A DNA stretch of 64,000 bases from Bdellovibrio sp. ZAP7 (GCA_945874535.1 CAMCGZ010000007.1:1-64000); one strand, 5' to 3'. Counted from the first letter of the stretch, positions 34,746 to 43,806 are shown. Made by a program: numbers and translations. The notes: generated by a model from the letters alone, not told the origin.

Positions 34746-35573
34746 TTAGAAAATCTTCACTCTCACGCCTTCTTTTTGCAAAAAGGCGCGGATCCGTTCG
34801 GAATCGAGAGGCTCAAGCCGCCAAAGAACGTCGTGGAGCATTTTAAGAGTCTTCTGCCCCTCGGGAGAACGGGTGTGACGGGTGACCTCGCGGATGTCCT
34901 GGGTCACTTCCATCAGATTGGTGATCAGCTGGGCCAGGTCATGCGAAAGGATCTTGCTCTGATCGATCTTCTCGAGTGTGCGGTTCAAGTTCGCGCTAAG
35001 CTTGTAGAGGAGTTCGATCGAACGCGTGATGTCGCCCTTGTTCTGTTCGATCAGGTCTTGGATCTTTCCGGCAAGGTTGAAGCTTTGGGAAATCAATTGA
35101 TCGATCCGAGGCGGGTCGACACCAGCGGTGACATCGCCGGGGAGCAATTGGGGCGAATCAATCGTACCGGGAGTGATTTCGATGTACCGTTCCCCGATCA
35201 GACCGGCCAGGTTGACATAGAAACGGGAGTTCTTCCGGATGCCGGGAAGCGCAGCCTTCTTCACCGAGATCTTCAGCCTTACGGGCGTAAGAGCATAATT
35301 CGCTCCCGGATCCGCGCTGCCGGGTTCTTTTTTGGACACCGTCTCGTTCGGTGCGGGAGCGAAGAACTGGATCTCTTCCACTTTACCGACCTTGATGCCC
35401 GAAAGCCTCACATGGGAACCGAGGTCGATCCCGCCCGCGAAGTTGTAAGTGACGTAAAAGTAATTCTGGTCCGTGAAGGGGTTCTTGAAACCGAGCAACC
35501 ACGCAAAACCGATCGCGATCACCACTGTCCCGGTAACCAGTGCTCCTACCTTCTGCTCATTGGTCCACTTCAT
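34746..35573 (-). CDS. MCE-domain substrate-binding protein of an Mla-type lipid transporter
   Basis: A 275-residue MlaD-like protein. One N-terminal membrane helix (about 8-28) anchors it to the inner membrane. The MCE domain starts about residue 38 with the pattern YNFAGGIDLGSHVRLSGIKVGKVEEI. An insert of roughly 25 residues follows before PVRLKISV, with GLIGERYIEI and the helical C-terminus after it. MCE hexamers form the periplasmic path for phospholipids between membranes. It is the only MCE gene in a cluster that has two permeases and two ATPases. Confidence 0.9.
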   Translation of the reverse strand: MKWTNEQKVGALVTGTVVIAIGFAWLLGFKNPFTDQNYFYVTYNFAGGIDLGSHVRLSGIKVGKVEEIQFFAPAPNETVSKKEPGSADPGANYALTPVRLKISVKKAALPGIRKNSRFYVNLAGLIGERYIEITPGTIDSPQLLPGDVTAGVDPPRIDQLISQSFNLAGKIQDLIEQNKGDITRSIELLYKLSANLNRTLEKIDQSKILSHDLAQLITNLMEVTQDIREVTRHTRSPEGQKTLKMLHDVLWRLEPLDSERIRAFLQKEGVRVKIF

Positions 35574-35598
35574 TGCGCTCCCATCCTATCCTGAATCC

Positions 35599-36366
35599 CT
35601 AGAGTAGGGCAGTAAAAATCGCCGTCAGGACGAAGTCCAGGGTGATCACTGCCAGTGTGGCGGTGACAACGGCGTCTGTGGTGGCCTGTCCAACCCCCTG
35701 TGCCCCGCCACCGCAAATCAAGCCATAAGCCGATGAAATCGGTGGGATGATCATTCCGAACACGGCCGCCTTGGTCAGGGCGCAGAACAAGTCCATCGAG
35801 GAAATGAATTGGGCCAGGGTGTTGAGATACTCCTCTGAATTGAAATGGTATTTCGTGACCGCGGTGAACATTGCGATAAACAAAGTGATGGAGATCGAGA
35901 TCATCGTGAGACAAACCGTGGAGACAATGCAAGCGACCCACCTCGGAAAAATGTGGTAGGAGACCACATCGATCCGGAGAAGGCGGAACGCATCGAGCTG
36001 CTCGGTGATCTTCATGCTCGCCAACTCGGCTGTCATGGAAGCGCCCACCTTCGAGACAATCAAAAGGGCCGGAACGGCGATTCCCAGCTCCCTCAGAACG
36101 AATTGCCCCGTGAATCCCGGAATCATCGAAACATTCGACAATGCGAAATCCATGTGCCAGGCGATCTCGCTCGTCATGACGAGACCCGTGAACCCGGTGG
36201 CAATGGAGATGATTGGAAGACTTCCGATGCCGATCGAATCCATCGCCTGGATCACCTCGTTGCGACGGTGAGGGCCGCGGGAGGCCTGCCGGAACAGTTT
36301 CTGAAGCAGATCGAGTGCGATGTAAAGGGCCCGGAGGTGTCGGCGATGCGCGGCATCCATGTTCAC
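35599..36366 (-). CDS. MlaE-type ABC permease, second of two
   Basis: A 255-residue inner-membrane permease of the MlaE/YrbE family. The family core is present: SLPIISIATGFTGLVM, then a region ending in FVLRELGIAVPALLIVSKVGA and AELASMKITEQLDA, followed by PPISSAYGLICGGGAQGVGQ and ATTDAVV. It starts at a GTG that overlaps the upstream permease stop as GTGA; an ATG two codons later is the alternative. Sequence differs clearly from the first permease (for example QLDAFRLLRID versus QIDAIESLGTD), so the two are diverged paralogues, not a recent duplication. Confidence 0.92.
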   Translation of the reverse strand: MNMDAAHRRHLRALYIALDLLQKLFRQASRGPHRRNEVIQAMDSIGIGSLPIISIATGFTGLVMTSEIAWHMDFALSNVSMIPGFTGQFVLRELGIAVPALLIVSKVGASMTAELASMKITEQLDAFRLLRIDVVSYHIFPRWVACIVSTVCLTMISISITLFIAMFTAVTKYHFNSEEYLNTLAQFISSMDLFCALTKAAVFGMIIPPISSAYGLICGGGAQGVGQATTDAVVTATLAVITLDFVLTAIFTALL

Positions 36367-37175
36367 GGCAAAGCCCTCCCGATGACTCCGATTAAGAAGA
36401 ACGTGAAGTCATGGGTCCACTCGAGGAGTGGGCTCGAAATGGCATTTCCAAAAACAATGTAGACATTGATGTAAATCGCCGATTCGGTGACCGCTCTTCC
36501 GACCCCTCTGGCACCACCGCTTGCAGTGAACCCTTTGTAAGTCGAGATGGTGGCGACAATCGTACTGAAAATAGTCGAGCGGACCAATCCTTCAAACAGG
36601 GTCCATGGACCTGCGAATCGCGGGATCGAAGCCAGATACTGATGGAGGTTCATCCCGCTCATGGTCATGGCCACGAGGAGCGCACCCAAAATCGAAACCG
36701 AGAGGCCGATAGCCAGTAGAATGATCGATGACAGGATGACCCCGAAAAAGCGGGGAACGATCAGGTAGCGGATCGGGTCGGTTCCAAGACTCTCGATTGC
36801 GTCGATCTGTTCGGTGACCCTCATGTTCGCAAGCTCGGCGGTCGTGTAGGCTCCGACTTTCCCGGCTAGTAGAAAGGAAATGATCAAGGGACCGACTTCA
36901 CGGATGGTCGCCGATGTGTTGAGGCCTCCGAGCAAGGCTTGTGCATCGAACCTGCGGAGCATCAAATCGAATTGGAGTACGAGAATCGCACCGACAAAAA
37001 CCCCAGCGAAAATGACCGTGCTCATGGTCCGCGTCGATACTTCGGCGATCTGTTGAATCACCGGACGTCTGTATCCCCCGGTGCTCCGCCAGGTGCGGAT
37101 GATCTTGATGAAGAAGATGACGGCTCCTCCGAATTCCTGGAGCACTCCGCCTGCCATCGCTATCAATGTTTTCAT
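36363..37175 (-). CDS. MlaE-type ABC permease, first of two
   Basis: A 270-residue MlaE/YrbE permease. It shows TVIFAGVFVGAILVLQFDLML, STSATIREVGPLIISFLLAGK, VGAYTTAELANMRVTEQIDA, ESLGTDPIRYLIVPRFFG and GFTASGGARGVGRAVTESAI. The start ATG at 37175 overlaps the ATPase stop as ATGA; a longer frame reaching 37331 lies inside the ATPase gene. It is proposed to pair with the second permease as a heterodimer, by analogy with YrbEA/YrbEB of actinobacterial Mce systems. That pairing is inference. Confidence 0.92.
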   Translation of the reverse strand: MKTLIAMAGGVLQEFGGAVIFFIKIIRTWRSTGGYRRPVIQQIAEVSTRTMSTVIFAGVFVGAILVLQFDLMLRRFDAQALLGGLNTSATIREVGPLIISFLLAGKVGAYTTAELANMRVTEQIDAIESLGTDPIRYLIVPRFFGVILSSIILLAIGLSVSILGALLVAMTMSGMNLHQYLASIPRFAGPWTLFEGLVRSTIFSTIVATISTYKGFTASGGARGVGRAVTESAIYINVYIVFGNAISSPLLEWTHDFTFFLIGVIGRALP

Positions 37176-37966
37176 GCAGGACTCCATCCCGGAGGGAGCA
37201 AGGAGAGGGTCTCCTCGAAGAACTCCCTGACGAGAGGCAACTCGCTTTTCACCACCTCTCTGGGATGAGCGATCAGAATGACTTTTCCTTGATCGAGAAA
37301 CAGGATCCGGTCGGCAATCGACAGTGCGCAAGCCATATCGTGTGAAACGATGATGCTGGTGACTTTGAGTTTTCTTGATAATTCCGAGATCAGCGAGTTG
37401 ATCGAGCTCGTGCTGAGCGGGTCGAGTCCTGTGGTCGGTTCGTCAAACAACAGATAATCCGGTTCGGGTGCCAGGGTCCGGGCCATCGAGACCCTTTTCT
37501 GGACCCCGTACGAAACCTCATTCGGAAAGAGTCCGAGGATCTCCGGGTCCAGATGGACCAGAGCGAGCTTCTCATGGACCTTACGTTTGATTTCCTCTTC
37601 ACTCAGACTGCGGCCGATTTTTTCAGAGTATTGGGGGGTCTTGAGTCCGAATGCGATGTTGTCGTAATTCGTCAGGGAATCGAGCAGAGCCGGGTGCTGG
37701 AACACCATCCCGCACCGTTGGCGGACCTTCGGCAGTTGGTTTCTGGCTTCACCCTTGAATAGGGCACTGACCTCGAAGTGATCGACAAAGATCTGGCCTT
37801 GGTCGGGCTCGAGCACTCCGATGATGTGCTTCAAGGTCACGGACTTCCCCATTCCGGACTTGCCGAGTATGAACAGGACTTCGCCTTTTCCCGCTTCAAA
37901 ACTGACGCCATCGAGGACTTTCTTGGTCCCGAATGCTTTGTGCACGTTTTCGAAACGGATGCTCAC
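37172..37966 (-). CDS. MlaF-type ABC ATPase, second of two, with unusual signature motif
   Basis: A 264-residue ABC ATPase powering the Mla-like transporter. Walker A is GKSGMGKSV, Walker B YLLFDEPTTGLDPLS and the H-loop VSHD. The signature is EVSYGVQKRVSMART, where the usual Ser-Gly-Gly is Ser-Tyr-Gly, so one of the two composite ATP sites may be weaker. It overlaps the other ATPase by ATGA. The C-terminus (EVVKSELPLVREFFEE) resembles the end of MlaF. Confidence 0.92.
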   Translation of the reverse strand: MSIRFENVHKAFGTKKVLDGVSFEAGKGEVLFILGKSGMGKSVTLKHIIGVLEPDQGQIFVDHFEVSALFKGEARNQLPKVRQRCGMVFQHPALLDSLTNYDNIAFGLKTPQYSEKIGRSLSEEEIKRKVHEKLALVHLDPEILGLFPNEVSYGVQKRVSMARTLAPEPDYLLFDEPTTGLDPLSTSSINSLISELSRKLKVTSIIVSHDMACALSIADRILFLDQGKVILIAHPREVVKSELPLVREFFEETLSLLPPGWSPA

Positions 37967-38673
37967 GGTCCGTTCCCTCCGGATTCAGAGAGGAGCGCGT
38001 TCGCATAGATGAAGCGGTTCAACTCCGGATGTTTTGAAGCTTTAACTTGTTCCGCGCTACCGAACATTTCGAGGGTTTTGTTGTGGCAAAATCCGATACG
38101 ATCGGACACCTGATAGGCCCGCTGGAGATCGTTGGTGACCATCACCAGCGTGGTCCGATTGGTCCGGTGTAGGGTGATCATCAGCTCCGCAATTGACTTC
38201 GAGGTGATGGGATCGAGTCCCGCGGTCGGTTCGTCATACAGGATGACTTCCGGCTCGATGATGAGTGCACGTGCGATCCCGAGTCGCTTTTGCATTCCCC
38301 CAGAAATTTCGTCTGGATGAAGGTGGGCTGCATGGTCGAGGCCGACGGCCTTCAATAAAGCAAGCGAGCGGGTCTCGGCTTCATTACCGGTGATCCCGAG
38401 GGTTTCAGAAAGCGGAAGCAGCAGGTTCTGGAGTAGGGTGAAAGAGTCGAAAAGAGCATTCTTCTGGAACAGCATGCTCACTTTGTCTGAAACGACCGTG
38501 ACGGTTCCCGAATCGGGTTGAATCAGGCCTGCGATCGTTTTCAAAATCACACTTTTTCCGGATCCGGATGGGCCGATGATTCCGACGGCCTCGCCAGGCT
38601 TCACATCAAGTTCGACATTCTCCAGGATGGTCCGACCCTTGAAAGTGACTTTGACTGCCTTCAGTCGGATCAT
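37963..38673 (-). CDS. MlaF-type ABC ATPase, first of two
   Basis: A 236-residue ABC ATPase. Walker A is GPSGSGKSV, signature ISGGMQKRLGIARAL, Walker B VILYDEPTAGLDPIT, and VTNDLQRAYQVSDR replaces the usual H-loop histidine with Asn (VTND). The MQKR in the signature is typical of MlaF. The start ATG at 38673 overlaps the holB stop as ATGA. With the second ATPase it could form a heterodimer having one canonical and one modified ATP site, since each carries a different unusual residue. Confidence 0.92.
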   Translation of the reverse strand: MIRLKAVKVTFKGRTILENVELDVKPGEAVGIIGPSGSGKSVILKTIAGLIQPDSGTVTVVSDKVSMLFQKNALFDSFTLLQNLLLPLSETLGITGNEAETRSLALLKAVGLDHAAHLHPDEISGGMQKRLGIARALIIEPEVILYDEPTAGLDPITSKSIAELMITLHRTNRTTLVMVTNDLQRAYQVSDRIGFCHNKTLEMFGSAEQVKASKHPELNRFIYANALLSESGGNGP

Positions 38674-39758
38674 GTACGTTCCATCCAAGGTGCGAGGATT
38701 TCCTGAGCCAGGAGCTTGGCATTCAGGGTGAGTCCGGTGTGCTTTCTCCGCCCGGCAATGCCCTCGAGAGTACTCAGTAATTTAGCCGTGTCCCAACCCA
38801 GACGATCGGCAATCTCGATCAGGGGTTCCCTCTGGTCTTCATGGATCCAAAGGTGTTGATCTCCCTTGATCCGATGAGACAGAAGGTCCATGAAGATGGT
38901 CTCCATCAGGTCGAGGGCCAGATTCATGCGGATTTGGCTGGTCGAAACCGCATCGATCAATCCCATCCATTCTGATGCGGGGTTCGAAAGGAGGCCGATC
39001 AAACGGTCACGTAGCTCCCAGGTTTCTTCTTCGAGACAGTTTTTGGCCCGACTGATGCTTCCCATTGCCGCGCGCGAGGCAACTTTTGCGCGCCTTGAAG
39101 GGAATTCTCCCGTGAGATCCCGCTTCAGAATCGAGAAGATCCGGTCCGGATCGAGAGGGCTGAACTTGATCTCCATGCACCGGGAAAGAATGGTGGGCAG
39201 AAGCCTGGAAGAATCCGATGCCGTGAGAATGAAGAGCCAGTTTTTCGGTGGCTCCTCGAGGACCTTCAAAATGGAGTTGGCGGACTCCTGGTTCATACGA
39301 TCGGCATCGGCGATCACCACCACCCGGAACGGTTCTTCAGCCGGTCCGAGGCCGAGTTTCTCTTTGAGTTCCCGGAATGCCTTGATCTTGTGGGTGCCGA
39401 GTCGCTTGCCTTCCTCGTCCGTTTCCGGATCGATCCAGATCAGATCGAGCCACTGACCCCGGCTGGCACGGATGCAGGACCCGCATTCTCCGCACGCCGC
39501 ACGTGCTCCCGGTTTTTCTTCTAGAGGGCCACCGAATAGAGAATCTACAGGCTCTTCTGCAGCTGCGAAGATGGAGCGGTCACAAAACAGTAAATGAATG
39601 AAATGCAGGGCCAGACTCTTTTTCCCGACCCCTTCCACACCGGTGAACAGCAGTGTGGTGTGGAGGGCCCGGTCCTTTTCAAATCGATCGAGGAGCGGTT
39701 CAAGCTTGGAAGCGTGCCATTCGATCAGTTCGGGTGCCGCCGGAAAGCTTGCGTTCAC
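38670..39758 (-). CDS. holB: DNA polymerase III subunit delta'
   Basis: A 362-residue AAA+ clamp-loader subunit. It has the P-loop GVEGVGKKSLALHF, a four-Cys zinc module ending in CGECGSC, VVIADADRMNQESANSILK, VLEEPPKNWLFILTA and the arginine-finger region SRLLPTILSRCMEI. As delta' the ATPase site may be inactive, although Gly-Lys-Lys-Ser is kept. It overlaps tmk by 4 bp; tmk-holB is a common bacterial pair. Confidence 0.92.
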   Translation of the reverse strand: MNASFPAAPELIEWHASKLEPLLDRFEKDRALHTTLLFTGVEGVGKKSLALHFIHLLFCDRSIFAAAEEPVDSLFGGPLEEKPGARAACGECGSCIRASRGQWLDLIWIDPETDEEGKRLGTHKIKAFRELKEKLGLGPAEEPFRVVVIADADRMNQESANSILKVLEEPPKNWLFILTASDSSRLLPTILSRCMEIKFSPLDPDRIFSILKRDLTGEFPSRRAKVASRAAMGSISRAKNCLEEETWELRDRLIGLLSNPASEWMGLIDAVSTSQIRMNLALDLMETIFMDLLSHRIKGDQHLWIHEDQREPLIEIADRLGWDTAKLLSTLEGIAGRRKHTGLTLNAKLLAQEILAPWMERT

Positions 39759-40345
39759 AGGTATTTCCTCAATTCACGGACGACCTTTTCACAGACTTGG
39801 TCAGGATCGAGCTTCGAAACTCGAATCACGCGAAAGCGTTTTTCTTTCTTTGCGATTTCAAGAAATCCCTTCCTGACTTTTTTCTGGAATTCGACACCTT
39901 CCCGTTCGAAGCGGTTCGGATCGCTGGCACGCGCGAGCCCGATCTCCACGGGGAGATCTAGAAAAAACGTCAGGTCCGGTGATTTCCGGTGACTCGCGAT
40001 TCGGTTCAGTGTCCGGATCATCGGCAGTGCGATGCCCCGGGCGTAGCCCTGATAGGCTAGGGTGGAATCCGTGAAGCGGTCACAGAGGACCCACTTCCCT
40101 TGTTTTAACGCCGGAGCGATGGTGTTCCGGAAGTGCTCGGCCCGTGCCGCCTCATACAGGAATAATTCAGTGAGCGGGTCCATTTCCTCATTGAGGATGA
40201 CCTTGCGGATCTCCTCGGCGGTACGGGATCCACCCGGTTCACGTGTGACGAGGTGAGGGACGCCGAGTGTTTGGAGGCGGGTGGAAAGGTTGCGAATCAG
40301 AGTCGACTTACCGCATCCTTCCGTTCCCTCGAAGGTGATGAACAT
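39755..40345 (-). CDS. tmk: Thymidylate kinase
   Basis: A 196-residue kinase converting dTMP to dTDP. The P-loop is FEGTEGCGKSTLI, the substrate-binding motif CDRFTDSTLAYQGYARG, and the lid region lies around RFEREGVEFQKKV. The length is normal. A 50-bp gap separates it from the upstream GYF-domain gene and it overlaps holB, so it is part of the same operon. No clear ribosome site is visible. Confidence 0.95.
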   Translation of the reverse strand: MFITFEGTEGCGKSTLIRNLSTRLQTLGVPHLVTREPGGSRTAEEIRKVILNEEMDPLTELFLYEAARAEHFRNTIAPALKQGKWVLCDRFTDSTLAYQGYARGIALPMIRTLNRIASHRKSPDLTFFLDLPVEIGLARASDPNRFEREGVEFQKKVRKGFLEIAKKEKRFRVIRVSKLDPDQVCEKVVRELRKYL

Positions 40346-40395
40346 GCAGAAAGACTTCTCAAAAGAGGGCTTTTCCAGTCAAGGACAACCGGATG

Positions 40396-41445
40396 TCAGT
40401 AGTAGCTATCCGGGGGAGGGGATCCGCTTGGCGGAGCGCGGTATTTCCGACCGCTTCCGTCACCGCCCGGACCCGCCGGAGTGATGGTTTCCGGTTCAGG
40501 GAAAGCGGGCGATCCTTCCGAGGGATAAGCTCCCCGGGCTTCCTCGTCGAAGTCTTCGACCGCCGTGTTATCCCGCATCTGATCTTTCATGGCCTTCAAT
40601 TCCTGAAGTTCTTTCTTCAGGTCTTTCAATTCCTGGAGCTCCCGTTCGTTCTCCCTTGGCTCCTCTTTGGGAGGAGCTTGGGTGTTCTGGGAGGTCTTTG
40701 CCCCCGACTTGAGTGCGGGCTTCGGAGTTCCAGCGACTACGGCCTTGATGGTCAATTTCTCATTCGAGCGATCGATCACCTGCACCGACTCGGACGGCGT
40801 CGGGCTCGCACTGGCACTGGCAGACGGAGGCGCCGGAGTTTCACGGGCGGTTTTGGTCTCTGCAGGGGGCGCCGACTGTTGGAACAGCTGTCCCACGGAG
40901 AATCCGATCAAGGCAAGTCCCGCTCCGATCAAGAGGACCTTGATCAGGCCGCTTTCTTGGGGTGGATTTTGGTTTCGCCCCGATTCAGCCTGGATTTGGG
41001 CTTGATGTTGCTGCCTGACCTCACGCTTTTGTTTGCTGGTCTGGATGATGTCGAACAGCTCGGCGGTCGGATCACGCTTCGGGCGTCCCGGATCGCTCGG
41101 AATGGGAGCTGCTTCCGGAACCGTTTCAGGAGTCGGCTCCAAGACGGGCTCCAGTGGGGGCTTTGGCGTCGGTAAAGGAGCGGGCTCAGGTTCGGGGAGT
41201 TTGAACTCCAAGGGGCTCACCTCAGGTGCAGGAGGTGGCGGGGCCGGGCGAGGCTCGGGAGTGGGGGTGTGGCGGGCTTGTTCGAGTCGCCAATCGAGAA
41301 TGGTCACCCAGGCGGAGTCTTTTAGCGCGCGGGAAATACGATGATGAGGAAGAACTTCTCCCTCAGCAATCAGACTCAGGACTTCGGGTGTTTGATAGGG
41401 CCCTGACCGGACACCGTCCAAGTCGAGGAACCACTGTTCCGTCAT
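40396..41445 (-). CDS. GYF_2-domain protein with Pro-rich linker and one membrane helix
   Basis: A 349-residue protein of unknown function. The first 55 residues match the GYF_2 fold: WFLDLDGVRSGPYQTPEVLSL, then VLPHHRISRA and WVTILDW. A long Pro/Glu-rich segment (about 58-125) is followed by a charged helix, one membrane segment (about 166-186, IKVLLIGAGLALIGFSVG) and a disordered periplasmic tail with a Glu/Leu-rich coiled-coil stretch (about 260-290). Bacterial GYF_2 domains are thought to bind proline-rich peptides, so the neighbouring linker may be an internal ligand. It is first in the operon. Confidence 0.75.
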   Translation of the reverse strand: MTEQWFLDLDGVRSGPYQTPEVLSLIAEGEVLPHHRISRALKDSAWVTILDWRLEQARHTPTPEPRPAPPPPAPEVSPLEFKLPEPEPAPLPTPKPPLEPVLEPTPETVPEAAPIPSDPGRPKRDPTAELFDIIQTSKQKREVRQQHQAQIQAESGRNQNPPQESGLIKVLLIGAGLALIGFSVGQLFQQSAPPAETKTARETPAPPSASASASPTPSESVQVIDRSNEKLTIKAVVAGTPKPALKSGAKTSQNTQAPPKEEPRENERELQELKDLKKELQELKAMKDQMRDNTAVEDFDEEARGAYPSEGSPAFPEPETITPAGPGGDGSGRKYRAPPSGSPPPDSYY

Positions 41446-41477
41446 GGAAACAGTGTAGCAGATGAGAATGATCGGGC

Positions 41478-41515
41478 AAAAAAAAACCCCGGGAGACAGT
41501 GCCCCCCGGGGTTTT
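41478..41515 (-). terminator. Rho-independent terminator of the rpsO-pnp transcript
   Basis: On the minus strand an 11-bp stem (AAAACCCCGGG pairing with CCCGGGGTTTT) with an 11-base loop is followed by an uninterrupted T-run (41478-41486). It starts about 27 bp after the pnp stop codon. Confidence 0.9.
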
Positions 41516-41541
41516 GTGAAAACTGTTAGAGCTTTGACGCC

Positions 41542-43767
41542 TCAGTTGCGAGGACGGCCGCCACCGAAACCGCCCCCGCCTGGGCGACGGTCTCCGCCAC
41601 CTGGTCTGCGGTCACCGCGGGGTTCGCGTGGAGGAGGGGGAACATATCCTTCTGGAGGAGTCATGAGGGCCTTACGGGAGAGGCGCACCTTCCCTTGAGG
41701 ATCGACTTCCAGCACCTTCACTTCGACGATATCGCCCTCTTTCAGAACGTCGGTCACGGCGTTGATGCGCTCGTAAGCGATTTCAGAAATGTGCAGGAGG
41801 CCGTCCTGATTGGGGAGAACGCCGATGAAAGCACCGAAATCGGTGATCTTCTTGACGGGGCCTTTGTAGGTTTTGCCGACTTCGACCACGGCGATGATTC
41901 CCATGATCATGTCCACAGCCTTCTGGGCTGCTGCAGCGTCATTGGAGGCCACATTACAGGTTCCGTCGTCTTCGATGTTCACCTTCGCGCCGGACTTGGC
42001 AACGATGTCCTTGATCACCTTACCGCTCGGTCCGATCACGGCGCCGATCTGGTCGACCGGGATCTTGATGGTGGTGATCCGAGGAGCATTCTGGTTCAGA
42101 TCGCCGCGAGGCTCGCTGATGGCTTTCGACATCTCGTTCAGGATGTGGATCCGGCCCTGGTTGGCTTGCTCGAGGGCCTGCTTCATGATGGCTCCGCTCA
42201 CGCCTTCGATCTTGATGTCCATCTGGATTCCGGTGACTCCGTCTTTGGTCCCGGCGACCTTGAAATCCATATCTCCGAGGTGGTCTTCGTCTCCGAGGAT
42301 GTCAGAGAGAACGGCAAAACGATCGCCTTCTTTGATCAGACCCATCGCAATGCCTGCGACCGGCTTCATGAAGGGGGCTCCTGCGTCCATCAGGGACATG
42401 GAGGCTGCGCACACCGAACCCATGGAGGAAGAACCGTTCGACTCGAGGGTTTCGCACACGATCCGGACGGTGTACGGGAACTTGTCGTGCCCGGGCATCA
42501 TGGCATGGATCGAGCGCTCAGCGAGGGCTCCGTGGCCGATCTCGCGACGGGATTGTCCGCCGAAACGACCGGCTTCACCCACGCTGTACGGGGGGAAGTT
42601 GTAGTGGAGCATGAACTTACCCATGGTGTTCTGGTACATGCTGTCGATGATCTGCTCGTCGTCGGCAGTTCCGAGAGTGGTCACGGAAAGGACCTGGGTT
42701 TCCCCGCGAGTGAACAGGGCGGATCCGTGGGCCTTCGGCAGAATGCCGGCTTCCACGGTGATCGGACGGATGGTCTTGGTGTCGCGACCGTCGATCCGGA
42801 TCTTCTCGGAGAGGATCATTTCACGCATCAGGTTGTACTGGAGGAGTTCCACCAGACGCTTCACTTCTTTTTCCTTGGCTTCGGCGGCCTTGGGATCGCT
42901 TTCCTTCAGGCTGGCCGGAACGAGCGCCTCGAGAGTGGCTTTTTTCGCGTCCTTCACCATGGTGTAACGGGCTTGCTTTTCTTTGGTGCGGAGAGCCTTG
43001 TTGAGAGGATCCTTCGCGACGTTCTCGATCTGCTTCATGAGATCGGCAGGAGTCGAGAGTGGATTGAACTCGCGCTTGGCTTTTCCGGCCTTGGAGCGGA
43101 GCTCTTCGATGAGAGCACAAATCTTCTTCACTTCTTCGTGACCCTGAAGGATCGCATCCAAGCAGATGGCCTCTGGAACTTCCTGAGCACCACCTTCAAC
43201 CATCATGATGGCGTTCTTGGTGCCGGAAATGACGATCTCCAGTTCGGATTCGGTCTCGCGCTGATTCCAGGTGGGGTTCACAACAAATTGGCCGTTGATG
43301 CGGCCCATGCGGACAGCAGCGGTGGGGCCGTTGAAAGGAATGTCGGAGATATGAAGCGCGGCACCGGCGCCGATCGAGGCGGCCATTTCAGCATCGGCTT
43401 CGAGATCAACCGAGAGCACAGTCGCGATGATCTGGGTCTCGTGGTAGTAGCCTTCCGGGAAGAGGGGGCGGTTCGGGCGGTCGATCAGGCGGGCGGCCAG
43501 GGTCGACTCGGAGGATGGACGTCCTTCGCGCTTCAGGAAGCTCCCAGGGATTTTTCCAGCAGCGTAGAATCGCTCGGCGAACTCCACAGTCAGCGGCATG
43601 AAGTCGATGCCTGCCTTGGGATCTTTGTTCGACACTGCGGTCACCAGAACGCGGGTGTCGCCGTAGTGGACGAGAACGGAAGCATCAGCCTGCTTGGCCA
43701 TGCGACCGGTTTCGAGTGTGAGGGTCTTGCCCCCGAGATTCATCGAGACAGTTTGGATATTCATCAT
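41542..43767 (-). CDS. pnp: Polyribonucleotide nucleotidyltransferase with Gly/Arg-rich tail
   Basis: A 741-residue 3'-5' phosphorolytic exonuclease acting in RNA turnover. The two RNase PH domains have RPNRPLFPEGYYHETQI and, in the second, GRFGGQSRREIGHGALAERS. The KH domain is IGPSGKVIKDIVAKSGAKV, followed by the S1 domain (GPVKKITDFGAFIGVLP). After S1 there is a tail with PREPRGDRRPGGGDRRPGGG, which E. coli PNPase lacks in this form. The start is either of two adjacent ATGs (43767, 43764). A hairpin in the 110-bp leader after rpsO recalls the RNase III-processed leader of E. coli pnp. Confidence 0.96.
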   Translation of the reverse strand: MMNIQTVSMNLGGKTLTLETGRMAKQADASVLVHYGDTRVLVTAVSNKDPKAGIDFMPLTVEFAERFYAAGKIPGSFLKREGRPSSESTLAARLIDRPNRPLFPEGYYHETQIIATVLSVDLEADAEMAASIGAGAALHISDIPFNGPTAAVRMGRINGQFVVNPTWNQRETESELEIVISGTKNAIMMVEGGAQEVPEAICLDAILQGHEEVKKICALIEELRSKAGKAKREFNPLSTPADLMKQIENVAKDPLNKALRTKEKQARYTMVKDAKKATLEALVPASLKESDPKAAEAKEKEVKRLVELLQYNLMREMILSEKIRIDGRDTKTIRPITVEAGILPKAHGSALFTRGETQVLSVTTLGTADDEQIIDSMYQNTMGKFMLHYNFPPYSVGEAGRFGGQSRREIGHGALAERSIHAMMPGHDKFPYTVRIVCETLESNGSSSMGSVCAASMSLMDAGAPFMKPVAGIAMGLIKEGDRFAVLSDILGDEDHLGDMDFKVAGTKDGVTGIQMDIKIEGVSGAIMKQALEQANQGRIHILNEMSKAISEPRGDLNQNAPRITTIKIPVDQIGAVIGPSGKVIKDIVAKSGAKVNIEDDGTCNVASNDAAAAQKAVDMIMGIIAVVEVGKTYKGPVKKITDFGAFIGVLPNQDGLLHISEIAYERINAVTDVLKEGDIVEVKVLEVDPQGKVRLSRKALMTPPEGYVPPPPREPRGDRRPGGGDRRPGGGGFGGGRPRN

Positions 43768-43806
43768 AAGTGTGATTGATCTTTCTTGGGTGTGAATGAG
43801 CGAATG

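Noticed and set aside
41695-43779. 694-codon open frame antisense to pnp
   Set aside because: Shadow of pnp; His/Asp-rich nonsense composition and no ribosome site.
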